From: Flavobacteriaceae bacterium UBA6268
Lineage (GTDB): Bacteria; Bacteroidota; Bacteroidia; Flavobacteriales; Flavobacteriaceae
NCBI GenBank assembly: GCA_002440705.1
Contig: DJVA01000064.1
Coordinates: 1 to 64,000 of the forward strand
Direction of reading: 5' to 3'
DNA length: 64,000 bases
In this document: in pieces, positions 44,032-53,217 of the stretch
Layout of the letters: each line of letters begins with the position of its first letter
Position numbering within the stretch: position 1 is the stretch's first letter
Notes under the pieces: model-generated
Told to the model about the DNA's origin: nothing
What the model saw: the letters and a program-made list of their open reading frames with translations, nothing else
Database searches by the model: none
Made by a program: the position numbers and the translations under genes

Positions 44032-44790
44032 ATGAAAGCAGTCATTGTTGAAGACGAAGCACAAGCTGTCATGGCTTTGAAACAGGAAATCCAATCCAAT
44101 TGTCCTCAATTGGTCCTGTGTGGCAACGCATCAAACGTTGAGGACGCCTATACGCTGATCATGAAAGAACGTCCAGACCTTATTTTTCTGGACATTCAAC
44201 TGAAAAAGGGAAACGGATTCGACCTCTTATCCAAATTGGACAATTACGGCTTCAAGGTTATTTTTACAACAGCCTACAGTCAATATGCACTTCAGGCCAT
44301 CAAGATAAGTGCCTTGGATTACCTGCTGAAGCCTGTAGATTCTGAAGAACTGGTTAAGGCCGTTGCAAAGGCCATGAATAGCTCTCAGGACCACATGCAG
44401 TTACAGTTAAGGAATTTTATTCAAAACCAGCACCTCAATCCCTTGCTCAAAAAAATTGCACTGCAAACTTCCAAGGGCATCTTTTTGTACGAATTGGAGG
44501 CACTGGTTCGCTTGGAGGCGACCGGAAACTATACCACTATCTACCTCAAAGACGATAAAAAGCTTACGGTGGCCAAAACCATGCGCGATTTTGAGGAGAT
44601 GCTTCACAGTATGGGTTTTGTAAGGATCCACCATTCACACATCATCAACCTCAGTCACCTGCAAAGTTACATCAACAAGGATGGCGGGTATGTTATTATG
44701 GACAACCGGACAACCTTGCCGGTTTCCAAGCGAAAAAGGGCCGAATTACTTGCCCTTCTTAATAACCTTCACAAGGCTTCTGAAAATTAG
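44032..44790 (+). CDS. LytTR-family response regulator
   Basis: A 252-aa regulator with a receiver domain (phosphorylation site D54 in LIFLDIQLKKG, LKPVDSEE lysine) and a LytTR DNA-binding domain (EALVRLEATGNYTTIYLKDDKKLTVAKTMRDFEEML...RIHHSHIINLSHL). Its ATG follows the kinase stop immediately. The same architecture as the regulator at 31276-32019 but clearly diverged. A terminator follows, so it does not read into the convergent protease gene. Confidence 0.92.
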   Translation: MKAVIVEDEAQAVMALKQEIQSNCPQLVLCGNASNVEDAYTLIMKERPDLIFLDIQLKKGNGFDLLSKLDNYGFKVIFTTAYSQYALQAIKISALDYLLKPVDSEELVKAVAKAMNSSQDHMQLQLRNFIQNQHLNPLLKKIALQTSKGIFLYELEALVRLEATGNYTTIYLKDDKKLTVAKTMRDFEEMLHSMGFVRIHHSHIINLSHLQSYINKDGGYVIMDNRTTLPVSKRKRAELLALLNNLHKASEN

Positions 44791-44804
44791 TCCGTATACT
44801 ACTT

Positions 44805-44845
44805 AAAAACAAACGGGAGCCTGTGAAAGCTCCCGTTTTTGTTTG
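44805..44845. terminator. Bidirectional terminator
   Basis: ACGGGAGC/GCTCCCGT stem with an 8-base loop, flanked by an A-rich run and a T-rich run, lies between the convergent LytTR gene (ends 44790) and the metalloprotease gene (ends 44870). Confidence 0.75.
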
Positions 44846-44869
44846 TCTATAGTATAAACAATAAACCTC

Positions 44870-47245
44870 TCATTCTAGAATGAATTTCTTATAGACAAAC
44901 CCTTCCCCCGAATCAATACGCAAAATGTAAATCCCTCTTGCAAGGCTCGAAACATCGAGTGGAATAGCATTGTTGGATTCTTCGGCAACCACCAAACGAT
45001 TCAAAAGCCGTTGCCCACTAAGTGTAAAAACTTCAATGGAATAAGTCCCCTTGGCTTGAATAAGGTTGACGTTGATCCGATCTTTCGCAGGATTAGGAGA
45101 AAGTATGACCTTTTCGGGAGTTAATTCTTTGGAATTGCCCCCAACCAGATTGTCGATTCCGGGATCATGGAATGGATCGGCCTGCAATTGACAGCCTTTT
45201 ATTTCAACATCATCAATATATACCCAATCATTGTTGGCAGAGGCATCGCAACGAAAACGTAGCCGGGTGTTGGCACTGAAAGGCCCCTGAATGGTCACCG
45301 CATCAAATTCCCTTGAATTGTTGACAAACTCGTCATTAAGGTTCCATTCCTCAACAGTCGTATAGCCACCGCCCGATGAAATCTGCAACCAAAAATCCTC
45401 GTTCGCATTGTCCATGCTATTTGTGATGTAGGTAAATGAAACGGTTATTTCCTCAAAATCGCTCAAATCCAAGGCGTCGGTCGTCATTACCGACGTACTT
45501 GTATTGTCCTGCAAGCGGATACAATAATTGCCACTATAGGCGTAAGGCGCATCATTGGAGCTGCGTCTACAATCCGATCCCCCATCGTTCCAGATACCCC
45601 AGTTACTGTCAAAATTATTGAAATTGACTACTACTTCCGAGCAGGTTGGAACCACCGTTCCTTGACAGTTGCAAAAACCATCCTCTACATCATTAATGGT
45701 ATTGGGGTTGTTATCATCGCAAGAAGTTCCTGCCAAGGGGCAAGGGGTCCCAGAGCAGTTGCAGTTTCCATCCTCCACATCGTTGTAGGTACTTGGGTCA
45801 TTGTCGTCGCAAGCAGTCCCGTTGGGGGGGCAACTTACCACATTATCATCCCACACGTTGATGGCATCGATGGCCATATCCCCTACATCGCCTGTAAGTG
45901 TTACCGCAGCAATTCTAAACTGCACCAAGGGTTCGTTGGCATAACTGGAAAGGTCTACCTCGTCCAGGTTCCATTGGTCGCCCCTGTCGGACATGTAATT
46001 CAGCAATGGGGTAGACCAAGTAAATCCACCATCAACACTGGCTTGTATTACTAGTTGTCCTACATCGGGTCCAAATTGATGGGTTTGGATTGAGATTTTG
46101 GGAAGGAGCACGTTGGTAAAATTAAAGCAGGGGCTTTTCAAAAAAGCAGCTTGGTAAGGAATGTGACCCGTAGCTTCGGCCAACACGTAAGTAGTCCCTT
46201 CCGCAGCAACGGATGGACCTGTATTGGGAGTCGGTGTACCGCCACTGTTCAATACAAAATCAAATTGGACATAGCCGTATTCCGCAGCATAAGCATCGGT
46301 ATAGTTTTGCCACGAACCCCAACCGTTTTCAAAACTTTCAAAATAAGGATTGTTCAATATGGCAACCTCCGTAGCACAAGCTGGTTGTGTTCCACAGCCT
46401 AGATAGGGACGATCGTTCAAGGCACTGAAGGCCATGCGGTTTTCCTGCCCAGTGGAGAGCGATGTCCTACAGTAGCCAGGCGCATAGGACATGATGTTGG
46501 ATACATCGGGGGTATACACCTGCCCGTTGATATCGGTTTGTCCTGCCACATAAGTACAGCCCGAGGTATTTTGCCATAAGTTGGGATCTGCAGGGGTGTC
46601 GCACACGTCATCTCCCGCTACAGCACAATTGGAGCCATTGACTAACTCATCGGTTGTGCCGCTATTGGTTTTTCCATGGGTATGGTACAGGGTAAAAGCG
46701 TGTCCCCATTCGTGGATAAAGGTAGAATTGTCGTAGGTACAGGAATTGGCCACAACCAGGTGATCGGGGCCTCCCGGAAAGAATGCATACCCACAAAGTC
46801 CGCCGCCATTGTATGCAATAGAGCCAGTGAAGTATACATTCATCACATTGGATACGTCGTATTGGGTAGAGAGCACCGAGTCGTGCTGGTCGTAATCAAA
46901 ATTGAACAAAGTGTCCGAGGCAATGTAAACCGGGTTGGAGCAATAGTAGAATTGAATGTTTGCCGACCGGAATTCGAGGTTGAGTGCCCCCATAAGGTGA
47001 TCAATGTTGTACACAGATAAAGCCCCGCCTCCACTACTTTGGGTAATGACATGCACCTGTACGGGAATCCAGGTGGTAAACCCGTTCATTTGAAACTGTT
47101 GGCGTATTTCGCGGGTTTCGTCTAGGTACCTTAGTTGTTCGGGCGTTGCAATGGTCCCACAGGGTGCCAGATCCTGGGCCATGAGGCTACCCCCCAATAA
47201 AAGGAGCAGCCACAAAAGCTTGGTTTTAAATAGCGCTTTCATCAT
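44870..47245 (-). CDS. Secreted M43-like metalloprotease with T9SS sorting domain
   Basis: A 791-aa exported metzincin-like protease. A signal peptide (to about residue 24, SLMAQ) precedes a catalytic domain with the zinc motif HEWGHAFTLYHTHG and a Met-turn NIMSYAPG about 75 residues later, as in M43 cytophagalysins. The metzincin glycine of HExxHxxGxxH is a threonine here. MAM/jelly-roll-like domains follow. Two Cys-rich repeats of the form CDDNxPxTxNDVEDGxCNC (~475-535) separate them, and a T9SS type A domain (EKVILSPNPAKDRINVNL...LARGIYILRID) ends the protein. Probably a cell-surface or released protease. Confidence 0.85.
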   Translation of the reverse strand: MMKALFKTKLLWLLLLLGGSLMAQDLAPCGTIATPEQLRYLDETREIRQQFQMNGFTTWIPVQVHVITQSSGGGALSVYNIDHLMGALNLEFRSANIQFYYCSNPVYIASDTLFNFDYDQHDSVLSTQYDVSNVMNVYFTGSIAYNGGGLCGYAFFPGGPDHLVVANSCTYDNSTFIHEWGHAFTLYHTHGKTNSGTTDELVNGSNCAVAGDDVCDTPADPNLWQNTSGCTYVAGQTDINGQVYTPDVSNIMSYAPGYCRTSLSTGQENRMAFSALNDRPYLGCGTQPACATEVAILNNPYFESFENGWGSWQNYTDAYAAEYGYVQFDFVLNSGGTPTPNTGPSVAAEGTTYVLAEATGHIPYQAAFLKSPCFNFTNVLLPKISIQTHQFGPDVGQLVIQASVDGGFTWSTPLLNYMSDRGDQWNLDEVDLSSYANEPLVQFRIAAVTLTGDVGDMAIDAINVWDDNVVSCPPNGTACDDNDPSTYNDVEDGNCNCSGTPCPLAGTSCDDNNPNTINDVEDGFCNCQGTVVPTCSEVVVNFNNFDSNWGIWNDGGSDCRRSSNDAPYAYSGNYCIRLQDNTSTSVMTTDALDLSDFEEITVSFTYITNSMDNANEDFWLQISSGGGYTTVEEWNLNDEFVNNSREFDAVTIQGPFSANTRLRFRCDASANNDWVYIDDVEIKGCQLQADPFHDPGIDNLVGGNSKELTPEKVILSPNPAKDRINVNLIQAKGTYSIEVFTLSGQRLLNRLVVAEESNNAIPLDVSSLARGIYILRIDSGEGFVYKKFILE

Positions 47246-47459
47246 TGAAATTAATTTAATTGTTAGTTTGAGGTCTAAAGTACCCTTATTGTATGCCCCT
47301 CATAAAGAAAAAATGATAAGGGAGGGCATTGGTTTATCGGGTGGTTCGTGTGGGCGTATAACTGTTTTAAGCTCGAACTTTTCAGGAGCAGCACATCCAT
47401 AGATACTTTCTGCCCCCAAACCCCGTTATTAAAGCACCGGCTCCCTTTTCCCGGGGGCG

Positions 47460-47620
47460 CTCGGGCCTTGCACTAAACTTCCGTATGCCGTGTTTATGCC
47501 GTATATATACCGTATGTATGTCGGGTATATGCCGAGTATATGCCGTGGGTACTCCCTAGATACCCCGTGGATACCCCGTAGGTTCCCCAAGCCGTAGCCG
47601 TACCAGTCCCGTTGGTAAGG
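47460..47620. repeat. Degenerate tandem repeat with 11-bp period
   Basis: About 12-13 imperfect 11-bp units, consensus near CGTRKRTAYSC (for example CGTGTTTATGC, CGTATATATAC, CGGGTATATGC, CGTGGATACCC), run without a break through 47479-47610. No gene is supported in the 474-bp gap 47246-47719. The minus-strand frame across it is judged a by-product of the repeat. It ends ~90 bp before the tRNA-Arg promoter. Confidence 0.75.
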
Positions 47621-47701
47621 TTTCCTTACATCTAGTCCTAAGGCATTTACTTTCAATGGCAGGAGAACCTCCTCAAAATTCCGTAGAATCAATTCCTTTG
47701 C

Positions 47702-47709
47702 TATCTTTG
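47702..47709 (+). promoter_or_regulatory. -7 promoter element of tRNA-Arg
   Basis: TATCTTTG, a perfect TAnnTTTG match, 10 bp before the mature tRNA 5' end. No -33 TTG at normal distance. Confidence 0.6.
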
Positions 47710-47719
47710 CACCTCCCTT

Positions 47720-47791
47720 GGCCTCGTAGTTCAACGGATAGAATAGAAGTTTCCTAAACTTTAGATCCAGGTTCGATTCCTGGCGAGGCTA
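47720..47791 (+). tRNA. tRNA-Arg (anticodon CCT)
   Basis: A 72-nt cloverleaf. The acceptor stem pairs GGCCTCG with CGAGGCT (one G-T), the anticodon loop TTCCTAA reads CCT, and the T-stem is CCAGG/CCTGG with loop TTCGATT. The discriminator is A and CCA is not encoded. It reads AGG codons. Confidence 0.93.
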
Positions 47792-47807
47792 CTTAAAGCA
47801 CCAAGCC

Positions 47808-47830
47808 CCGCTCGCAAGAGCGGTTTTTTT
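47808..47830 (+). terminator. Terminator of tRNA-Arg
   Basis: Perfect 6-bp stem CCGCTC/GAGCGG with GCAA loop and seven T, 17 bp after the tRNA. Confidence 0.85.
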
Positions 47831-48071
47831 ATGGAGCCCTTGGAGGAAGCTTGCTTTCAACAACGGGCAGAATAAAAAAGTTCGGGCCAAAGCCCGTGGG
47901 GTTGTATTTTCAGGAGAAAGCTCCAAGAATATTGCACCGCAACAGTAGATTTCAAGAAAATGGGATTCATTAGGTTCTGGTGTGCTCGTTACAGTTCGAT
48001 AATGAATTAACAAGGAGTAGAAAAAGCCCTATATTTGAGGGGTTTTAATTTTAGTTTATTCAACTTCAACA

Positions 48072-49391
48072 ATGAGAAACAACAGCTACTTTCTTCTCTT
48101 TTTAATTGTATTGGGTGTGTCTTGCAGCAAAGACAAATCCAATGAAGAAAATAAATCGATAATTAAACCAGAAGTATCTTTAGACCAAGTAGAAATTATT
48201 GCATCAACTGCGGTAAGGGTTAATGCTACAATAACAAATGCAGGCGATTCGCCTATTTCGGCAAAAGGGTTTTGCTGGAATACATCCCCAAACCCAACAA
48301 TTGATGATAATAGCTCGAACCAAGGCAATGGTAGTTCGAGCTTCACAAATATCATATCAACCATAATCCCTGGTACGCTGTACTATGTACGAGCCTATGC
48401 TACCAATGATTCTGGAACAGCCTATAGCAGTGAATCTACATTTGAAACAGCGACTCCTTGTGATCAAAATACCTATACGGAACAAGTAATTTTAACAACT
48501 CAACAAGAGGTAAATGACTTTGGTGATTTAAGTATTTGTAAATTAACAAGCGACCTTTTTATCCGTGCTCCTCAAGGAGGTACCTTAAACCCAATTGTTG
48601 ACCTAAGTCCGCTTTCAAGTTTAGAAATTATTGAAGGAGGTCTATACCTTAAAGATCTTACAGAACTTGAGAGCTTACAAGGTCTCGAAAATTTACAGCA
48701 AGTAAGGAAAGCTTTATATGTGGACCATACAAGTAAATTGGAAAATCTTGATGCACTATCCAATCTAACAGGAGAAATTACAGAACTGGTGGTTTCTCAA
48801 AACCAGGTATTAAAAAATATTGACGGACTAAGTGGTCTTACCTCTTTTGTTGATGGGGAATTTGGCCAAGACCCCCAAATCGCTTTTTCTTTCAACCCAC
48901 TATTGGAAAACATTAATGGAATTGCTAATGTTACCTCTTTAGGCGATGGAGACGGTTCAACATTTGGTTTGTTGAGTAATCCCAAAATTTATGAAATTGA
49001 TGCCGTTTCAGGATTTAGTCAGGATATAGATAGAGTAATTATATCCTTTAATAACCATTTATGGAGTTTAAACGGCTTACAAGGATTGTCCATTTGTAAA
49101 GAATTTTATTTAGGCTATAATGTTATTTCTGATTACTCGGGGTTACAAAACTTGAGTTCCATAACTTTAAACATGGAAATTAGCGGAACTGGGACAACTA
49201 CCCTAGACTTTCTTGAAAATTTGGAGTTTGTTGGAGGAAACTTAAAATTTGCTGACAATCCAACTTTGTTTGATTATTGCGGATTACAAAATTTGATCGA
49301 CTTAAATGGCTTACATGGCAGTTTTATTACTGAAAATAACTTTTACAACCCAACTTATCAAGACATGTTGGATGGGAATTGCAGCTTTTAG
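48072..49391 (+). CDS. Lipoprotein with Fn3-like and receptor-L/LRR-like repeats
   Basis: A 439-aa lipoprotein. The lipobox GVSC (residues ~15-18) is followed by a spacer, a fibronectin-III-like domain (~35-125, ending YYVRAYATNDSGTAYSSEST), and a long region (~150-430) of irregular leucine-rich units such as LSPLSSLEIIEGGLYLKDLTELESLQGLENLQ, matching receptor L-domain repeats of Bacteroidota surface lipoproteins. No catalytic motif. Markedly AT-rich compared with the neighbouring genes, a possible sign of transfer. Probably surface-exposed and ligand-binding. Confidence 0.8.
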   Translation: MRNNSYFLLFLIVLGVSCSKDKSNEENKSIIKPEVSLDQVEIIASTAVRVNATITNAGDSPISAKGFCWNTSPNPTIDDNSSNQGNGSSSFTNIISTIIPGTLYYVRAYATNDSGTAYSSESTFETATPCDQNTYTEQVILTTQQEVNDFGDLSICKLTSDLFIRAPQGGTLNPIVDLSPLSSLEIIEGGLYLKDLTELESLQGLENLQQVRKALYVDHTSKLENLDALSNLTGEITELVVSQNQVLKNIDGLSGLTSFVDGEFGQDPQIAFSFNPLLENINGIANVTSLGDGDGSTFGLLSNPKIYEIDAVSGFSQDIDRVIISFNNHLWSLNGLQGLSICKEFYLGYNVISDYSGLQNLSSITLNMEISGTGTTTLDFLENLEFVGGNLKFADNPTLFDYCGLQNLIDLNGLHGSFITENNFYNPTYQDMLDGNCSF

Positions 49392-49425
49392 TTTCAATGG
49401 GAAACCCCAGAGCTGCGTGTTTAGC

Positions 49426-50376
49426 TTAATACTTCTCCTTAAGGTTTTTTAGCATAATCTGTGTCATTTCATCCAACGAAACCTTGGCCTTCCAGCCCCA
49501 GTCTTTTTGTGCTTCGGTATCGTCTATGCTTTCCGGCCACGAGTCCGCAATGGCCTGTCGGAAATCGGGCTGATAGGAAATTTTAAAGTCTGGGAGGTAG
49601 TGTTGGATGCGCTGTGCAATCTCCTCGGGATTAAAACTCATTGCGGCCAAATTGTAGGAGCTTCGTGTTTTGATTTTCGATGCCGGCACATCCATAATCT
49701 TGATAGTGGCGTCAATGGCATCGTCCATAAACATCATGGGCAGTGTGGTTTCGGCCTTTAAAAAACAAATGTACTTAGTGTGTTTTAATGCCTTGTGGTA
49801 AATGTCCACGGCATAGTCTGTGGTCCCTCCTCCCGGTAACGTCTTGTAGCTAATAAGCCCCGGATACCGGACGCTTCGCACGTCTACCCCATATTTTTGG
49901 AAATAGTATTCGCACCAACGTTCTCCTGTTTGTTTGCTAATTCCATAGACCGTACTTGGTTCCATAATGGTTTGTTGGGGGGTCTGCCTTTTTGGGGTTG
50001 AAGGTCCAAATACCGCAATGCTCGAGGGCCAAAACACTTTGTCTATTTTTCCGTCCTTGGCCAAGTTAAGCACATTGAACAAAGAGTTCATATTGAGGTG
50101 CCAGGCTTTCATGGGAAATTTTTCCCCTGTGGCCGAAAGCATGGCCGCCATAAGATAGACCTCTGTAATTTCATGCCGAATTACTACATCTTCAATGGCA
50201 CTGTAATCTGTGGCGTCCAAAATCTCAAAAGGCCCGCTTTGCATGAGTGCCTCATCCCCTTCACGGATATCGCTGGCAATAACTTTATGGGAAGGATATA
50301 ACTGGCGCAGGCGCGCTGTTAATTCGGTGCCAATTTGTCCACAGGCACCAATGATGAGTATTCTTTTTTTCATCAA
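49426..50376 (-). CDS. SDR-type L-threonine 3-dehydrogenase
   Basis: A 316-aa NAD-dependent enzyme of the UDP-galactose-4-epimerase-like SDR group. It has the Rossmann motif GACGQIG (residues 10-16), the SSIAVFGP serine region and the YxxxK pair in VYGISKQTGE. The segments RYPGLISYKTLPGGGTTDYAVDIYHKAL and MFMDDAID are characteristic of the short-chain L-threonine 3-dehydrogenases found in Bacteroidota. It oxidises threonine to 2-amino-3-ketobutyrate. The next enzyme (Kbl) is not in the window. Single gene, convergent with the lipoprotein. Confidence 0.9.
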   Translation of the reverse strand: MMKKRILIIGACGQIGTELTARLRQLYPSHKVIASDIREGDEALMQSGPFEILDATDYSAIEDVVIRHEITEVYLMAAMLSATGEKFPMKAWHLNMNSLFNVLNLAKDGKIDKVFWPSSIAVFGPSTPKRQTPQQTIMEPSTVYGISKQTGERWCEYYFQKYGVDVRSVRYPGLISYKTLPGGGTTDYAVDIYHKALKHTKYICFLKAETTLPMMFMDDAIDATIKIMDVPASKIKTRSSYNLAAMSFNPEEIAQRIQHYLPDFKISYQPDFRQAIADSWPESIDDTEAQKDWGWKAKVSLDEMTQIMLKNLKEKY

Positions 50377-50456
50377 CCAAGGAATTCAATAGGTAAATAT
50401 AGGGATTCCTTTATGCCTTTTTAAATAATTTTAAGACAACTTAATTTACAAGGATT

Positions 50457-50464
50457 TATATTTG
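50457..50464 (+). promoter_or_regulatory. -7 promoter element immediately before the coiled-coil lipoprotein
   Basis: TATATTTG ends 1 bp before the GTG at 50466 and 4 bp before the TTG at 50469, so transcription would begin at or inside the first codons. This suggests a leaderless message or a wrong start. Confidence 0.5.
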
Positions 50465-50465
50465 C

Positions 50466-51065
50466 GTGTTGGTTGCAAATTTCAAAATAGCTGTTTTACT
50501 GGTGCTTCCCATTTTGGGGTGGTTGGCTTGTGGGGATGAAGCCCCCAGTGCAGACGAATTGGCCTTGCAGGAAATGGAAAAGGATACAACCCTTTACAGG
50601 ACGCAGCAAATACATCGAATTTCTCTGAACCCAAAAGCTCGCGAATTTGTAGAGGATTGGCCTATTTTTCAGGATTTCGAAACCGAATTGTCCTCACTGG
50701 ACCGCAGTCGTTTGGATGCATTAAAAACAAAGTCGGAAAAACTGTTGGCCCATTCCGACTCTTTGGCAAAGCACATCCCCGACACCCTTTTTTCCAATGC
50801 CATTCAGTCTAGGCTCACCATTGTTCGAACTCAAATTCACTTGTTGCAGCAAGAGGTCAACAAAGGAAATCCCAATACCGAAAACATTGAAAGATCTTTG
50901 AATAACACCTTGAAGTCGGTCAACAATTTCATCCAACAGATCAACGAAAAAATACAGAAAGATCAAATTGACCTGCAACGCCGGGATAACGAAAAAAAAG
51001 AACTGGAAAAGCAAAAAAAGGCCATGGATTCTATTTATCAATTAGAACTACAAGATCAAAATTAA
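50466..51065 (+). CDS. Coiled-coil lipoprotein of unknown function
   Basis: A protein of up to 199 aa with a lipoprotein signal (LLVLPILGWLAC, cysteine about residue 22). It is almost entirely helical, with a long charged coiled coil in the last ~70 residues (NFIQQINEKIQKDQIDLQRRDNEKKELEKQ). No family was recognised. There is no ATG: GTG 50466 or TTG 50469 must serve, and the promoter -7 box is directly in front of them. The signal peptide needs one of these starts. It precedes the M13 peptidase gene by 61 bp. Confidence 0.7.
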   Translation: MLVANFKIAVLLVLPILGWLACGDEAPSADELALQEMEKDTTLYRTQQIHRISLNPKAREFVEDWPIFQDFETELSSLDRSRLDALKTKSEKLLAHSDSLAKHIPDTLFSNAIQSRLTIVRTQIHLLQQEVNKGNPNTENIERSLNNTLKSVNNFIQQINEKIQKDQIDLQRRDNEKKELEKQKKAMDSIYQLELQDQN

Positions 51066-51126
51066 AGCTAAAAAATCGTAACAATAACTCCCTATAACCC
51101 GTCTAATACATATTAAACCTAGAATA

Positions 51127-53184
51127 ATGAAACCAATCCAAGCACTTCTTTCTTTTGGAGTAGTACTCTCTACCTTAGTTTCTTGTGGCGAAAAAGACGC
51201 CCAAGTTGCTAAAAATGAACCCCACGGAATCATCCTGGCCAACATGGACACCTTAGTCAATCCCAAAGACGACTTTTACAGCTACGTTAATGGAAGCTGG
51301 ATGAAGACTACCGAAATCCCCGACGATGAAGTTCGTTGGGGAGGCTTCAATGTCTTACGTGAAAAAACCGACCAGGACATGCTCAAAATCCTAGACAAAG
51401 CCAAGGAAAGTAACAGCTATGCCGCCAGTACCGATCAGGCCAAGGCCATCATGATCTTTGAATCCGAATTGGATACCGTAGCCAGGAATGAGGCGGGCAT
51501 CAAACCGCTTCAACCCTATCTGGATAAAATTGCAGGCATTGCCTCCTTTGCCGATTTTCAAAAAGTTGTAACCGAAAATGCGGCCATCATCAATCAACCA
51601 TTTTTTGGTATTGCCGCCTTTTCCAACCCTAACAACAGTGCCATGAACTCCTGCTACATTACTCCCGGAGGACTTGGATTGCCTGAAAGGGATTATTATA
51701 CCAACACCGACGCCAAATCCGTTGAAATCCGTCAACAATATGTAGATCATATCACCCGAATGCTACAATTTTTGGGAGATTCAGAAAGTGACGCCAGAAA
51801 GCAAGCAGAAGTGATCTTGGCTTTTGAAACGAAGTTGGCCGAACCCAGATTGGACAAAGTAGCCCGACGGGATTTCCGCAACTTCAACAACCCCCGTTCC
51901 ATGGATCAGGTTCAGGCCATGGTCCCTTCCATAAAATGGGATCAGGTTTTTCAAACTATGGGCGTAACCAAAAAAATCGATACGGTTCTGGTTATGCAGC
52001 CCAACTACATGGAGGTAGTTCAAAATACCTTTAACGAGGAGAATCTTAATACATGGAAAACGGTCATCCGCTGGGCAACCCTGAACAATGCTGCTGGAAT
52101 GCTTACTACTGAAATTGAAAAAGCCAACTGGGATTTCTACAGTAAAACCTTGCGTGGGGCACAAAAACAAAAACCCGCTGACGAACGCGCCCTTGCAACA
52201 GTAAACGGAACGGTTGGCGAAGCTGTAGGGAAGCTTTATGTAGATGAAATGTTCCCACCCGAAGCCAAGAAAAAAGCCGAAGACATGATTGCCAATGTCA
52301 TTGATGCCTTCAAGGAGCGCATCCATAAACTGGATTGGATGAGTGATACCACCAAGTTGAAGGCGATTGAGAAGTTGGACAAATTTACTGTGAAAATTGG
52401 ATATCCAGATAAGTGGAAAGACTTTTCCACCATGAACGTAATTCCTTCCAACGGATACTTTGAGAATATGATAGCCGTTTCTGAATGGCAACTGCAAGAC
52501 AACCTTAAACGCATCAACGAACCTGTGGACCGTACCGAATGGGGCATGTCGCCACAAACGGTCAATGCTTATTTCAATCCTTTCAACAATGAAATTGTTT
52601 TCCCAGCAGCCATTCTACAGCCCCCATTTTATGATTACCTTGCTGATGAAGCCGTTAATTATGGCGGAATTGGAGCCGTAATTGGTCATGAAATTTCACA
52701 TGCTTTCGATGACAGTGGTGCCCGATTTGATGCCAATGGTAATTTGATAAACTGGTGGAGCGATAGCGATTTGGAGCAGTTTACCACAAGAGGAAACCGT
52801 TTGGCAGATCAATACAGCAGCATCGAAGTATTGGACAGCTTGTATATTAATGGTAAATTTACCCTAGGTGAAAACATTGGTGACTTAGGAGGTTTACTAG
52901 GTGCCTATGATGGTTTACAGAAGTTTATGAAAGAAAACGGTCGCCCCGAAAACATCGACGGGTTCACCCCCGAGCAACGATTTTTCATGAGCTGGGCCAC
53001 CGTATGGCGCACCAAGCAACGGGAAGAAGCCTTGAGAACACAAATACAAACCGATCCGCACTCTCCTGGAAGGTATCGTGCAACCCAACCCTTATTGAAT
53101 ATTGATGCCTTTTACGAAGCTTTCAATATCGAGCCTGGGGATAGCATGTATCTAAAACCTGAAGACAGGGTAAGGATTTGGTAA
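51127..53184 (+). CDS. M13 family metallopeptidase (neprilysin/PepO-like) lipoprotein
   Basis: A 685-aa zinc endopeptidase of the neprilysin family. The lipobox LVSC (about residues 18-21) places it in the periplasm or outer membrane. The M13_N domain (DTLVNPKDDFYSYVNGSW) is followed by the catalytic domain with GHEISHAFDDSGARFD (HExxH), the third ligand in ENIGDLGG, NAYFNPFNNEIVFPAAILQPPF and the C-terminal CxxW-like end (DRVRIW, without the usual final cysteine motif). Length is normal. Expected role is breakdown of small extracellular peptides. Confidence 0.93.
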   Translation: MKPIQALLSFGVVLSTLVSCGEKDAQVAKNEPHGIILANMDTLVNPKDDFYSYVNGSWMKTTEIPDDEVRWGGFNVLREKTDQDMLKILDKAKESNSYAASTDQAKAIMIFESELDTVARNEAGIKPLQPYLDKIAGIASFADFQKVVTENAAIINQPFFGIAAFSNPNNSAMNSCYITPGGLGLPERDYYTNTDAKSVEIRQQYVDHITRMLQFLGDSESDARKQAEVILAFETKLAEPRLDKVARRDFRNFNNPRSMDQVQAMVPSIKWDQVFQTMGVTKKIDTVLVMQPNYMEVVQNTFNEENLNTWKTVIRWATLNNAAGMLTTEIEKANWDFYSKTLRGAQKQKPADERALATVNGTVGEAVGKLYVDEMFPPEAKKKAEDMIANVIDAFKERIHKLDWMSDTTKLKAIEKLDKFTVKIGYPDKWKDFSTMNVIPSNGYFENMIAVSEWQLQDNLKRINEPVDRTEWGMSPQTVNAYFNPFNNEIVFPAAILQPPFYDYLADEAVNYGGIGAVIGHEISHAFDDSGARFDANGNLINWWSDSDLEQFTTRGNRLADQYSSIEVLDSLYINGKFTLGENIGDLGGLLGAYDGLQKFMKENGRPENIDGFTPEQRFFMSWATVWRTKQREEALRTQIQTDPHSPGRYRATQPLLNIDAFYEAFNIEPGDSMYLKPEDRVRIW

Positions 53185-53190
53185 CACATC

Positions 53191-53217
53191 AAGGGAGCAT
53201 AACCGCTCCCTTTTTTT
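53191..53217 (+). terminator. Terminator of the M13 peptidase gene
   Basis: GGGAGC/GCTCCC stem with a 6-base loop and seven T, directly after the stop; it touches the end of the convergent MATE gene. Confidence 0.8.

Noticed and set aside
47429..47734. Minus-strand frame of 101 aa with Tyr/Gly-rich 11-residue periodicity
   Set aside because: It begins inside tRNA-Arg, runs antisense to the tRNA promoter, and its periodicity follows directly from the 11-bp DNA repeat. No start signal or known family supports it.
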